A stretch of 64,000 nt of DNA. Origin: DATBLE01 sp963808815. GTDB taxonomy: Bacteria > Actinomycetota > Thermoleophilia > Gaiellales > Gaiellaceae. Below, one piece after another: positions 17,621 to 25,286 of the stretch. The stretch covers positions 248,001-312,000 of the forward strand of contig CAWEGI010000017.1 in NCBI GenBank assembly GCA_963808815.1. Direction: 5' to 3'. How positions within the stretch are numbered: the stretch's first letter is position 1; each line of letters begins with the position of its first letter. The notes below the pieces were generated by a model. That model was given only the letters and a program-made list of their open reading frames with translations, was not told where the DNA came from and did not search any database. The translations under genes and the position numbers were made by a program.

Positions 17621-18345
17621 CGATCTTCGCGGTCCTCGGCCTCGGCGAGGCCGGCGGCCGGCTGGCTTCCGACCTGCGTGCGGCCGGAGCCGAGGTCCGT
17701 GGCTACGACCCCGCGGTGCCGGAGAGCGCGCCCGATGCAGAGACCGCGGTCGCCGGCGCGGACGTCGTGCTCAGCGTGAACGCGGCGGCGGTGGCGCTCG
17801 GGGCGGCCCGCGATGCTCTTCCAGCCCTCGCGCGCGAGGCCGTCTACGGCGATCTGAACACGGCCGCGCCGACCCTCAAGCGCGAGCTTGCCGGGCTGGT
17901 CGGCGAACGCTTCGCGGACGTCGCCCTGCTCGGCCCGGTACCGGCGAAGGGAATCGGCACGCCCGCGCTCGCCTCCGGCCCCGCCGCCCGGGCGTTCGCC
18001 GAGGTGCTCGGGCCGCTGGGGATGCCCGTCCAGGTCGTCTCGGACCAGGCAGGCGACGCCGCCGCGATGAAGCTCGTCCGCTCGGTGTTCATGAAGGGCG
18101 TGGCCGCCGCGGCCGTCGAGAGCGTGGCCGCTGCGGAAGCGGCGGGCCACGGCGACTGGCTGAAGGAGGAGATCGCGGCGGTGATCGGCCGGCCGCTCCT
18201 CGACCGCCTGCTCGAGGGCAGCCGAGCACACGCCGCCCGGCGCGTAGACGAGATGGAGGCCGCCGCCGAGCTTCTCCGCGAGCTCGGAGTGTCACCTCGG
18301 ATCGCGCGCGCGTCGGCCGAGCTGCTGGCGGAGCTGGCCGAGTAA
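17617..18345 (+). CDS. NADP-binding 6-phosphogluconate-dehydrogenase-like protein with DUF1932 domain
   Basis: About 242 residues. An N-terminal Rossmann fold (FAVLGLGEAGGRLASDLRAAG) resembles 3-hydroxyisobutyrate/6-phosphogluconate dehydrogenases. The C-terminal part (AAAMKLVRSVFMKGVAAAAVES, with the family Lys) matches DUF1932. The frame has no ATG, GTG or TTG at its beginning. The best candidate is CTG at 17617, overlapping the preceding stop as CTGA in the manner of the GTGA overlaps before it. The domain begins three residues later. It may reduce or oxidise a beta-hydroxyacid linked to the hydroxylase product. The substrate is unknown. Confidence 0.75.
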   Translation: MTIFAVLGLGEAGGRLASDLRAAGAEVRGYDPAVPESAPDAETAVAGADVVLSVNAAAVALGAARDALPALAREAVYGDLNTAAPTLKRELAGLVGERFADVALLGPVPAKGIGTPALASGPAARAFAEVLGPLGMPVQVVSDQAGDAAAMKLVRSVFMKGVAAAAVESVAAAEAAGHGDWLKEEIAAVIGRPLLDRLLEGSRAHAARRVDEMEAAAELLRELGVSPRIARASAELLAELAE

Positions 18346-18350
18346 GACCT

Positions 18351-19397
18351 CTACCCGTCGGCCTTGCCGGCGCCGAACGTTCGCATCAGGAGCGACATCG
18401 CCGAGGCAGGTTCCGAGTGCTCGCGCCGGGCCGGCCCGGTCGTGACCGGCCGCGACTGGAGGACGAACAGGCTCGAGGGTAGATCGCCTCCTCTCGCGAT
18501 CGCCCACTCGACGTCCTGCGCCGAGCCGAAGTGGCGCTCCACCCGCCGGCCGACGTCGACCAGCGCCTCCAGTGCAGCCGCGTCGAGGCACGCGACCTGC
18601 CGGCGCTCCTCGGGTACCTCCCGCCGAACGGCGCCGCGGCCGCGCTCGTCGGGCACGTACTCGACCTCTTTCGCGTGCACGTGCTCGCGGACGACCTCGC
18701 CCGTGACCTTGCTGACCAGGAAGTCGTCGGGCGTCACCTCGCCGCCGACCACGGCCAGCCCGAGGCCCCAGCTGGCGTTGATCGCGACCATGCTCGGGTC
18801 GCCGCTCACCGGGTTGCAGGTGAACATCACCCCGGAGACCTCTGCGTCGACCATCTGCTGGACCGCGACGCCCATCGCCGGCTCGCCGGTCGCAGCGCGG
18901 AGCCTCGCCCGATACGTGATCGCAGAAGGGCTGTAGAGGCTGACCCAACAGTCGCGAACCGCGTCGCACACCCCCTCGGCGCCCCGCACCCAGAGGTACG
19001 TCTCCTGCTGGCCGGCGAACGTCGCCTCCCGGCTGTCCTCGCCGAGCGCACTCGAGCGCACCGCCACCGGCGGCTCGCCGAGCCCCGCGTAGCGCTCTGC
19101 CACCTCGTCGCGAACGGACGAGGGAATCGGCGCCGACCGCATTGCCTCGCCGATCCGGTGCGACGCGGCCCCGACCGTCTCGACGTCGCCGGGGTCGAGC
19201 CCCGACATTGCGGAGGCGATCATGGGCTCGAGCCCCGCCCCGGCGACGAACGCCTGGTACCCGGCGGTCGAGAGCGCGAACCCGGGCGGCACCGGGATCC
19301 CGGCGGCGATCAGCTCGCCGAGCGCCGAGCTCTTGCCGCCGAACGCCGTCCCGTCGGCGGCCCGCAGTCCGGCCAGAGCCCTGGCGAGCTCAGCCAT
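18351..19397 (-). CDS. PEP/pyruvate-binding (ATP-grasp) subunit of a split PEP-synthase-like enzyme
   Basis: A 348-residue stand-alone copy of the N-terminal nucleotide-binding half of PEP synthase/pyruvate phosphate dikinase. Landmarks in order are FGGKSSALGELIAAGIPVPPGF, VAVRSSALGEDSREATFAGQQE, GVMFTCNPVSGDPSM, DVEWAI and LQSRPVTTG. It lacks the swivelling His domain, which is on the gene before it (19390-21240, overlap 8 bp). A two-chain arrangement of this sort is known from phenylphosphate synthase (PpsA2 plus PpsA1) of Thauera. It would move the beta-phosphate of ATP onto the partner His and then onto pyruvate or a hydroxylated acceptor. The acceptor is not known. Confidence 0.85.
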   Translation of the reverse strand: MAELARALAGLRAADGTAFGGKSSALGELIAAGIPVPPGFALSTAGYQAFVAGAGLEPMIASAMSGLDPGDVETVGAASHRIGEAMRSAPIPSSVRDEVAERYAGLGEPPVAVRSSALGEDSREATFAGQQETYLWVRGAEGVCDAVRDCWVSLYSPSAITYRARLRAATGEPAMGVAVQQMVDAEVSGVMFTCNPVSGDPSMVAINASWGLGLAVVGGEVTPDDFLVSKVTGEVVREHVHAKEVEYVPDERGRGAVRREVPEERRQVACLDAAALEALVDVGRRVERHFGSAQDVEWAIARGGDLPSSLFVLQSRPVTTGPARREHSEPASAMSLLMRTFGAGKADG

Positions 19398-21240
19398 CCA
19401 GGATCGTCACCGTGCCGGCCGAGCCGTCGACCCGGAGCAACTGCCCGGTGCGAATCTGCGAGGTCGCGCGGCCCGTGCCGACGACGGCCGGGAGGCCGTA
19501 CTCGCGGCAGACGATCGCGGCGTGCGACATCACGCCGCCGATGTCGGTGACCGCGGCTTCGATCTTGGAGAAGATCGGCGCCCAGGCGGGCGAGGTGATC
19601 GTGCAGACGAGGATCTCGCCCTCGCGGATGTCCGAGATCTCCTTCACGGTCTTGACCACCCGCGCCGGCCCCTCGGCCAGCCCTGGTGACGCCGCGGTGC
19701 CCGTGAGCTCACCGTCGGTCTCGGCGCTCCGTGCCCACTCCTGCACCCGTTCCGTGGTCACGCCCCAGAGCATGACGAGCGCCGGGTCGGTCACCGCCTC
19801 CGGCACCGCTCCGAGCGCCGGCGGAGGCGTCCAGTCCGCAAGCCGCTCGAGGATCTCCTTCCGACGCGCGACGATCGGCGGCCAGTGCTTCGGCCCGATC
19901 GGCTCGCCGCCGGTAGACCACGTCAGCACGAGCTCGTCGAGCGCGCCGTTGACCTCGTGGCGCGAGAGCTGGAAGACGTCTTCCGCCTCCTCGAGGAAGC
20001 CGTGCTCTGCGAGCAACGCGCCGAACTCGCGGATCTTGTTCCACCAGCGCGTCAGGAACCAGTAGTCGCAGAAGAACTTGTGCTCCTCGACATAGGGGAA
20101 CACGGTGCGGGAGAGCGCGAGCAGCTCTTCGAAGCCCTTCCGGACCTCCTCGTCGAGCAGCGAGCCGTACTCCTCCGCGAGGCGGTCGCGCTCGCGCGCG
20201 AGCTGCTCGGTCGGGCGCTCGATGTCCTCGCCCGCCTTCAACGCTGCGACGTGTCCGATCAGCGACGCGTACGGGATCGACGGGTCGTCGAACCAGCTCC
20301 CGTAGTAGTGGTAGAGACCGTCGCCCGTGGCCATGTTGAACCAGGGGTCCTTCACCTGCTCCAGCTCCGCCAGCCACGCCCGGCCCGCGTCGCTCTCGGC
20401 CAGCTCCGTGTCGATCTCCTCCGGCGTGCGGCCCTCGGCGAACGCCGCGTCGACGCCGGAGTCGATCGCCAGGCGGGCCAGGCGGCGCAGCTCGGCGTCG
20501 GGCTTCCAGAGGATCACGTCGATGCCGGCGACCATCTGCGCGATGTGCTGGTCGGGGATGTCCGGCAGGTGGCCCTTGCAGAACTCGCTGAAGGTCATGT
20601 ACGCGCCGTAGCCGAGCAGCAGGAACTCGCTGTGGTGCTGCCACATCAGGTCGCCGAGCCGCAGCGTGCGGCTGTACGCATCGAGCACGTCGTAGAAGCG
20701 CAGGTTGCGGTCGTTCTCGAAGACGACCTCGCGCGGCTCGTACTCCGGCAGGTCGGGAACCTCGAGCTCGGTCAGCTCGCGGATCATCGCGTCGACCTTC
20801 ACCCGCCACTTCGCGTAGAGGTCGTTCCAGTTCTGGAAGTAGTAGCCGGCGCGCTCCTGGAAGTACTCCGCCCGCTCGGCGATCTTCTCCGGGTCGGTGA
20901 CCGCGTTGCCGGAGATGTAGATGTAGCCGTTCACGCAGCGGTAGTCGATGCCCATGGCCGGTGGGACGGCGAAGACCCGGTTCTGCCACGAGCCGATCCC
21001 GTCGTACGGCGAGTCGATGCAGAAGACGTCGAACGCCGGCATCGGCAGCGGGAAGTGCATCGAGTTCCAGAACCAGAAGCGCTGCTCGTCGGTTGCGCGC
21101 CGGCGCTCGTCGAAGAGGGCGTAGTAGGGGTACATCTCCTCCCAGCCCTCGCAGCCGACGGGCGTCTCGATCTCGTACGGGCTGGGGAACGATCCTCGGT
21201 CGGCCACGGGCCGGTCGATCCTCGCCCACTCTACGCTCAT
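19390..21240 (-). CDS. PEP-utilising (phosphohistidine) subunit of a split PEP-synthase-like enzyme, paralog 1
   Basis: A 616-residue protein ending in the PEP-utilising mobile domain. The likely phosphorylated His is H573 in GGVMSHAAIVCREYGLPAVVG. The large N-terminal part (FPSPYEIETPVGCEGWEEMYPYY and onward) is not found in ordinary PEP synthase but is shared with the proteins at 35957 and 40998. The ATG at 21240 is used because an upstream in-frame start lies inside the divergent promoter gap. With the ATP-grasp gene it forms a complete two-chain phosphotransferase. Beside an operon that should yield pyruvate, PEP formation is one option. Activation of a phenol or another alcohol by phosphorylation is another. 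Confidence 0.82.
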   Translation of the reverse strand: MSVEWARIDRPVADRGSFPSPYEIETPVGCEGWEEMYPYYALFDERRRATDEQRFWFWNSMHFPLPMPAFDVFCIDSPYDGIGSWQNRVFAVPPAMGIDYRCVNGYIYISGNAVTDPEKIAERAEYFQERAGYYFQNWNDLYAKWRVKVDAMIRELTELEVPDLPEYEPREVVFENDRNLRFYDVLDAYSRTLRLGDLMWQHHSEFLLLGYGAYMTFSEFCKGHLPDIPDQHIAQMVAGIDVILWKPDAELRRLARLAIDSGVDAAFAEGRTPEEIDTELAESDAGRAWLAELEQVKDPWFNMATGDGLYHYYGSWFDDPSIPYASLIGHVAALKAGEDIERPTEQLARERDRLAEEYGSLLDEEVRKGFEELLALSRTVFPYVEEHKFFCDYWFLTRWWNKIREFGALLAEHGFLEEAEDVFQLSRHEVNGALDELVLTWSTGGEPIGPKHWPPIVARRKEILERLADWTPPPALGAVPEAVTDPALVMLWGVTTERVQEWARSAETDGELTGTAASPGLAEGPARVVKTVKEISDIREGEILVCTITSPAWAPIFSKIEAAVTDIGGVMSHAAIVCREYGLPAVVGTGRATSQIRTGQLLRVDGSAGTVTILDG

Positions 21241-21262
21241 CGTCAACAATCCTCGGGACGGC

Positions 21263-21277
21263 GCCAATACAGTTGGC
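21263..21277. promoter_or_regulatory. Palindrome in the divergent promoter gap
   Basis: GCCAATACAGTTGGC is a 5-5-5 inverted repeat (GCCAA, spacer, TTGGC) in the 40-bp gap between the split PEP-synthase-like genes and the degradation operon. It overlaps TACAGT (21268-21273), a candidate -10 located 7 bp before the ATG at 21281, so a protein bound here would block that start. No ribosome site is seen for 21281, in agreement with a leaderless transcript. Confidence 0.45.
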
Positions 21278-21280
21278 GGC

Positions 21281-22189
21281 ATGGCCCCGGAGCCGACCGA
21301 CCGGGCGCGTGCGCTCGTCCGCGGGGCGTACGACCTGCACGTTCATGTCGCGCCCGACGTCCCCGAGCGGCGGATCGACGACGTCGCGCTCGCCCACCGC
21401 TGCGCCGAGGTCGGCCTCGCAGGCTTCGGCCTGAAGTCGCACTACACCTCCACCGCCGAACGCGCACGGATCGTCTCCGCCGCCGTGCCGGGGGTGCGGG
21501 CGATCGGGACGATCACGCTGAACTGGGCGGTCGGCGGGATGAACCCGCTGGCGGTCGAGATCGCCGCCCGCGAAGGCGCGCGCATCGTCTGGATGCCCAC
21601 GGTCGACTCGCCTGCGGAGACGGCCGGCCGCACCGAGCCGAAGCCCGGCGACAAGGTCCCCCAGTGGGCGAAGCTCCAGCACGAGCTCCGCGGGCTCGGC
21701 TTCTCGATCGAGGCGGTCGAGGTGACGGACGACGGCGGCGGGCTCCTGCCCGAGACGCGGCTCGTGCTCGAGACGATCGCTCGCAACGACCTGATCCTCG
21801 CCACGGCCCATCTCGGCCGCGACGACACCTTCGCGGTCGTCGACGGAGCGTTCGCGGCCGGCGTGACGACAGTCGTGATCACGCACCCGGAGTTCACGTG
21901 CCAGAACTTCTCGATCGAGGACCAGGTCGCGCTGGCGAACAAGGGCTGTTTGATCGAGCGCTGCCTGACGACGCCCCACAGCGGCAAGACGACCTACGAA
22001 CACGTTTTCGAGGGCGTGCGCGCGGTCGGAATCGAGCGCAACTTCTTCTCCAGCGACTGCGGCAATCCGGACTATCCGCCGGTCGAGGACGGGCAGGCGA
22101 TCTGGGCGGACAAGCTGCTCGAGGCGGGCTTCTCCGACGACGAGATCCGCACGATGGTGGTCGAGGGGTCGCGGAGGCTGGTGGAGTGA
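21281..22189 (+). CDS. DUF6282 family metal-dependent hydrolase-like protein
   Basis: A 302-residue protein of the DUF6282 group, with an amidohydrolase/PHP-like look. DLHVHVAPDVPERRIDD near residue 17 gives an HxH metal pair. LILATAHLGRDD, TTVVITHPEF and NFFSSDCGNPDYPP supply further His and Asp candidates in barrel-like spacing. It is the first gene of a six-gene operon with 4-bp overlaps. Given its neighbours it could hydrolyse a lactone such as 2-pyrone-4,6-dicarboxylate, the LigI step. LigI is also an amidohydrolase-fold enzyme, though of another family. Fold and metal site are moderately supported; the reaction is inference from context. Confidence 0.7.
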   Translation: MAPEPTDRARALVRGAYDLHVHVAPDVPERRIDDVALAHRCAEVGLAGFGLKSHYTSTAERARIVSAAVPGVRAIGTITLNWAVGGMNPLAVEIAAREGARIVWMPTVDSPAETAGRTEPKPGDKVPQWAKLQHELRGLGFSIEAVEVTDDGGGLLPETRLVLETIARNDLILATAHLGRDDTFAVVDGAFAAGVTTVVITHPEFTCQNFSIEDQVALANKGCLIERCLTTPHSGKTTYEHVFEGVRAVGIERNFFSSDCGNPDYPPVEDGQAIWADKLLEAGFSDDEIRTMVVEGSRRLVE

Positions 22190-22902
22190 GCCGCCGGCTG
22201 CTGGTGATCGGCGCCCATTCGGCCGACTTCGTCTGGCGCGCCGGAGGCGCGATCGCCGTCACGACCTCGGGCGGTGGGACCGCGCAGGTGCTGGCGCTCA
22301 CCTACGGCGAGCGCGGGGAGTCGGGCGAGCTCTGGAAGGAAGAGGGGATGACGGTCGAGCGCGTCAAGGAGGTCCGCCGCGAGGAGGCCGAGAGGGCGGC
22401 AGCGCACCTGGGGGCGAGCTTCGAGAGCCTCGACCTCGGCGACTACCCGCTGGTCGTGGACAAGGACGGGCTGAACGCGATCGCCGCGAAGATTCGCGAG
22501 TTCGCGCCGGACGTGCTCCTCACGCACACCGACCGCGACCCGTTCAACCCGGACCACGCCGAGGCGTTCTTCGCCGTCGAGAAGGCGCGCGCGCTCGCCG
22601 CGGGCGCAGGGACCGCGAGCGCGTTCGGGGGCCCGTTCCAGCCGCCCGAGCTCCTGCTCTTCGAGCCGCACCAGCCCGAGCTCTGCAACTTCACTCCGAC
22701 CGTCTTCGTCGACATCACGCCGGTGATCGACAAGAAGCGGGCGGCGATGGCCGAGATGGGCGCGCAGTCCCACCTGCACGCCTACTACGACGAGCTCGCA
22801 GCGAGGCGAGGCAACCACGCGCGCCGCTCCTCCGGAAACGACGCGGTGAAGTTCGCCGAGGCATTCCAGCGCGTGACCCCGCAGGTAGTGGACTCGCTGT
22901 GA
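22186..22902 (+). CDS. PIG-L family protein, candidate 4-oxalomesaconate hydratase (GalB type)
   Basis: A 238-residue protein of the PIG-L (LmbE-like) superfamily. The N-terminal metal motif, usually AHPDD, appears here as IGAHSADFVWRAGG. The second signature appears as LLTHTDRDPFNPDHAEAF. The altered AHSAD form with FVWRAGG resembles GalB, the PIG-L-type 4-oxalomesaconate hydratase of Pseudomonas gallate degradation, more than sugar deacetylases. The GTG at 22186 overlaps the preceding stop as GTGA. An RraA-type aldolase gene, the next step of that pathway, follows immediately, which favours the hydratase reading. Deacetylase activity remains an alternative. Confidence 0.75.
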   Translation: MSRRLLVIGAHSADFVWRAGGAIAVTTSGGGTAQVLALTYGERGESGELWKEEGMTVERVKEVRREEAERAAAHLGASFESLDLGDYPLVVDKDGLNAIAAKIREFAPDVLLTHTDRDPFNPDHAEAFFAVEKARALAAGAGTASAFGGPFQPPELLLFEPHQPELCNFTPTVFVDITPVIDKKRAAMAEMGAQSHLHAYYDELAARRGNHARRSSGNDAVKFAEAFQRVTPQVVDSL

Positions 22903-23518
22903 GAGCATCTACGCGGAGCTCGCCGAGCTTGGTTCGGCGACCGTCCACGAGGCGGCGGGACGTTCGCAGGTCGTCGACCTCGACCTCGTCCAGGTGATCC
23001 CGGGCTCACGCGCCGCCGGCCCCGCCCGCACGGTGCGCTGCGGCCAGGACGACAACCTGATGGTGCACGCCGCCGTCGCCGAGGCCGAGCCGGGCGAGGT
23101 GCTCGTCCTGACGATGCCCGAGCCGCGGCCGGTCGCGCTCGTCGGCGACCTGCTCGCCACGCAGGCCAAGGGCCGCGGCGTCGCCGCGCTACTGGTCGAC
23201 GCCGCCGTTCGCGACACCGAGGAGCTGCGCGAGCTCGGGCTGCCGGTCTGGGCGCACTGGGTGCGCGTACGCGGCGCCGACAAGAAGGTGCCGGGGACGA
23301 TCGGCGAGCCGGTCGAGGTCGGCGGAGCGACGATCCGCCACGGCGACGCGGTCGTGCTCGATGCCGACGGTGCGGTCGTGGTCGAGCGGGAGCGCGTGGA
23401 GGAAGTCCTCGCGGCGGCCCGCGACCGTGCGGCCCGGGAGGTCGACAAGCGGGCGAAGCTCCAGGCAGGGGCGCTCTCCTACGACCTCGACGGCCTGCGC
23501 GCACTGGTCGAGGAATGA
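22899..23518 (+). CDS. RraA-type aldolase, candidate 4-carboxy-4-hydroxy-2-oxoadipate aldolase
   Basis: About 205 residues of the RraA/HMG-aldolase family: ELGSATVHEAAGR at the N-terminus, LVGDLLATQAKGRGVAALLVDAAVRDTEEL in the middle with the family GxxxA(x)RG-like and R-D residues, and GDAVVLDADGAVVV near the end. Class II pyruvate aldolases such as LigK/GalC have this fold and cleave 4-carboxy-4-hydroxy-2-oxoadipate to pyruvate and oxaloacetate. The likely start is the GTG at 22899 in a GTGA overlap, but the frame is lost by one base within the first codons (near 22903). An internal GTG at 22994 would cut off conserved residues. It ends in an ATGA overlap with the dioxygenase. Confidence 0.75.
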
Positions 23519-24471
23519 CCGAGCCCCTCCACGACGTCGCCCGCATCGGCCACGCCGAGCTGCTCACGCCGAAGCCCGACGAGAGCCTGCGCTTCTTCGT
23601 CGACGTGCTCGGGATGGAGGAGGAGGCGCGCGACGGGCAGTCGGTCTACCTCCGCGGCTGGGGCGACTACCTTCGCTACAGCCTGAAGCTGACCGAGTCG
23701 CCGCAGGGCGGCCTCGGCCACCTCGCACTGCGCGCCTGGAGCCCCGAGGCGCTCGAGCGCCGCGTCGCCGCAATCGAGCAGACGGGCCTCGGCCGCGGCT
23801 GGATCGACGGGGATGTCGGACACGGTCCGGCCTTCCGCTTCGAGGACCCCGACGGCCACGTCTTCGAGCTCTACTACGAGGCCGAGCGCTACTTCGCCCC
23901 CGAGCACCTGAAGCCGTCGTGGCGCAACCAGCCGCAGCGCTACGTCGGCCGCGGCGCTGCGGTCAAGCGGCTCGACCACGTCAACGTCCTCGCCGCCGAC
24001 GTCCGCGCGAGCCGCGAGTTCTGCCAGCAGCTCCTCGGCTACCGGCTGTACGAGCGGATCGAGCTGGACGACGGGACCGAGCAGGGCGCCTGGATGAGCC
24101 TCTCGATCGCCGCGCACGAGCTGATCTACGTCGCCGACCACTTCGGCGCCCGCGGCCGCCTGCACCACCTCGCCTTCTGGGTCGATACGCGCGAGGAGTG
24201 CCTGCGGGCCGCCGATCTGTTCGTCGACAACGACGTCCCGATCGAGGCCGCTCCGTCGAAGCACGGCGTCGCCCAGGGTTTCTTCCTCTACGGGTTCGAG
24301 CCGGGAGGCAACCGGATCGAGGTGACCACCGGCGGCTACTTCGTCTTCGACCCCGACTACGAGCCCATCACCTGGACGGCGGCCGAGCGCGCCCGCGGCC
24401 AGTTCTGGGGCGTGCAGACGATCGAGAGCTTCCACACCTACGGCACCCCCGACGTCGGAGGCGAGCAATGA
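23515..24471 (+). CDS. Two-domain extradiol (catechol 2,3-dioxygenase type) ring-cleavage dioxygenase
   Basis: A 318-residue type I extradiol dioxygenase with two VOC domains. Iron ligands can be read as H155 (KRLDHVNVL), H217 or H218 (RLHHLAFW) and E269 (GNRIEVTTGG). The catalytic helpers H201, H250 and Y259 are at the expected places, so the enzyme should be active. The ATG overlaps the aldolase stop (ATGA), and the MetF gene overlaps its own stop. Enzymes of this family open a catechol ring next to the diol. In this operon the substrate may be a demethylated methoxycatechol or gallate-like compound. Protocatechuate and gallate are more often cleaved by unrelated type II enzymes. Confidence 0.88.
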   Translation: MTEPLHDVARIGHAELLTPKPDESLRFFVDVLGMEEEARDGQSVYLRGWGDYLRYSLKLTESPQGGLGHLALRAWSPEALERRVAAIEQTGLGRGWIDGDVGHGPAFRFEDPDGHVFELYYEAERYFAPEHLKPSWRNQPQRYVGRGAAVKRLDHVNVLAADVRASREFCQQLLGYRLYERIELDDGTEQGAWMSLSIAAHELIYVADHFGARGRLHHLAFWVDTREECLRAADLFVDNDVPIEAAPSKHGVAQGFFLYGFEPGGNRIEVTTGGYFVFDPDYEPITWTAAERARGQFWGVQTIESFHTYGTPDVGGEQ

Positions 24472-25286
24472 TCGATCCAGTCCACTTCGAGATCCTCCCG
24501 TTCGGGAAGGGCGAGGCCGAGGCCGCCGAGCTGCCCGAGCGCGTTCGCCTCACGGTGACCTGCTCGCCGAAGCACGGACTCGACGAGTCGATCGCGACGG
24601 CGACCCGGCTGCGGGCCCTGGGTCACTCGGTCACGCTCCACCTGGCCGCCCGCATGGTGCGCGGACGCGACCACCTGGACGAGTTGCTCGGCCGTATGAA
24701 GGAGAACGGCATCGACGACGCCTTCGTGATCGGAGGGGACGCGACTCCGCCGCACGGCCCGTACACCTCGGCGGTGGAGCTGCTCCCGATCATCCACGAG
24801 CACAGCCGGCGGCCGGTCACGATCGGAATCGGCGGCTATCCGGAGGGCCACCCGCTCATCGACGACGCCGCCCTCGCCGACGCCCTCGCGCAGAAGGCGC
24901 CGCTTGCCGACTACGTCACCACCCAGCTCTGCTTCGAGCCGGAGATCGTGCTGCGCTGGATCAGGGGGATCAGGGAGTCCGGCATCGACCTGCCGGTGCT
25001 CGCGGGCGTGCCGGGGATCGTCGATCCGACCAAGCTGCTCGAGATCTCGATGCGGGTCGGCGTCGGACCGTCGCTGTCCTTCCTCCGCAAGCAGCGCGGC
25101 CTCCGGAATCTCCTGCGCCTGTCCGGCCGCTCTGCCGACCGGTTGTACGACGCCCTGGCGGCCAGCGAGGAGATCGCCGGGTTCCACTTCTACACCTTCA
25201 ACCGCCTCCACGACACCTGGGAGTGGCACAAGGGCAAGAGCACGGGCTCACATAGGATTTCCGAACCGAAGAAGGAGGTCACCGAG
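24468..25286 (+). CDS. metF: Methylenetetrahydrofolate reductase (MetF type), open into the next gene
   Basis: About 272 residues of the MTHFR barrel: FEILPFGKGEAEAAELPERV at the start, VTCSPKHGLDESIATATRLRALGHSVTLHLAARMV and FVIGGDATPPHGPY. The last recalls the MetF GGD loop. GFHFYTFNRLHDTWEW is the usual MetF C-terminus. The ATG at 24468 overlaps the dioxygenase stop (ATGA). It would oxidise methyl-THF made by the O-demethylase back to methylene-THF, as metF does next to ligM in Sphingobium. The frame has no stop and runs in phase into the O-demethylase ATG at 25287. A TAG exists in a neighbouring frame near 25253. Confidence 0.85.

Noticed and set aside
18351..21240. Firm assignment as phenylphosphate synthase
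   Set aside because: The two-chain layout fits, but a third CBS-type subunit and phenylphosphate carboxylase genes are absent, and rifampin-phosphotransferase-like or PEP-synthase roles are equally possible.
19885..22902. A 1005-codon plus-strand frame across two divergent genes
   Set aside because: It is Arg- and Val-rich shadow sequence of the minus-strand PEP-utilising gene. Only its last 238 codons correspond to a real protein (PIG-L).
22186..22902. N-acetylglucosaminyl deacetylase of mycothiol synthesis (MshB)
   Set aside because: It is also PIG-L fold, but the usual AHPDD motif is altered to AHSAD and the neighbours are aromatic lower-pathway genes.
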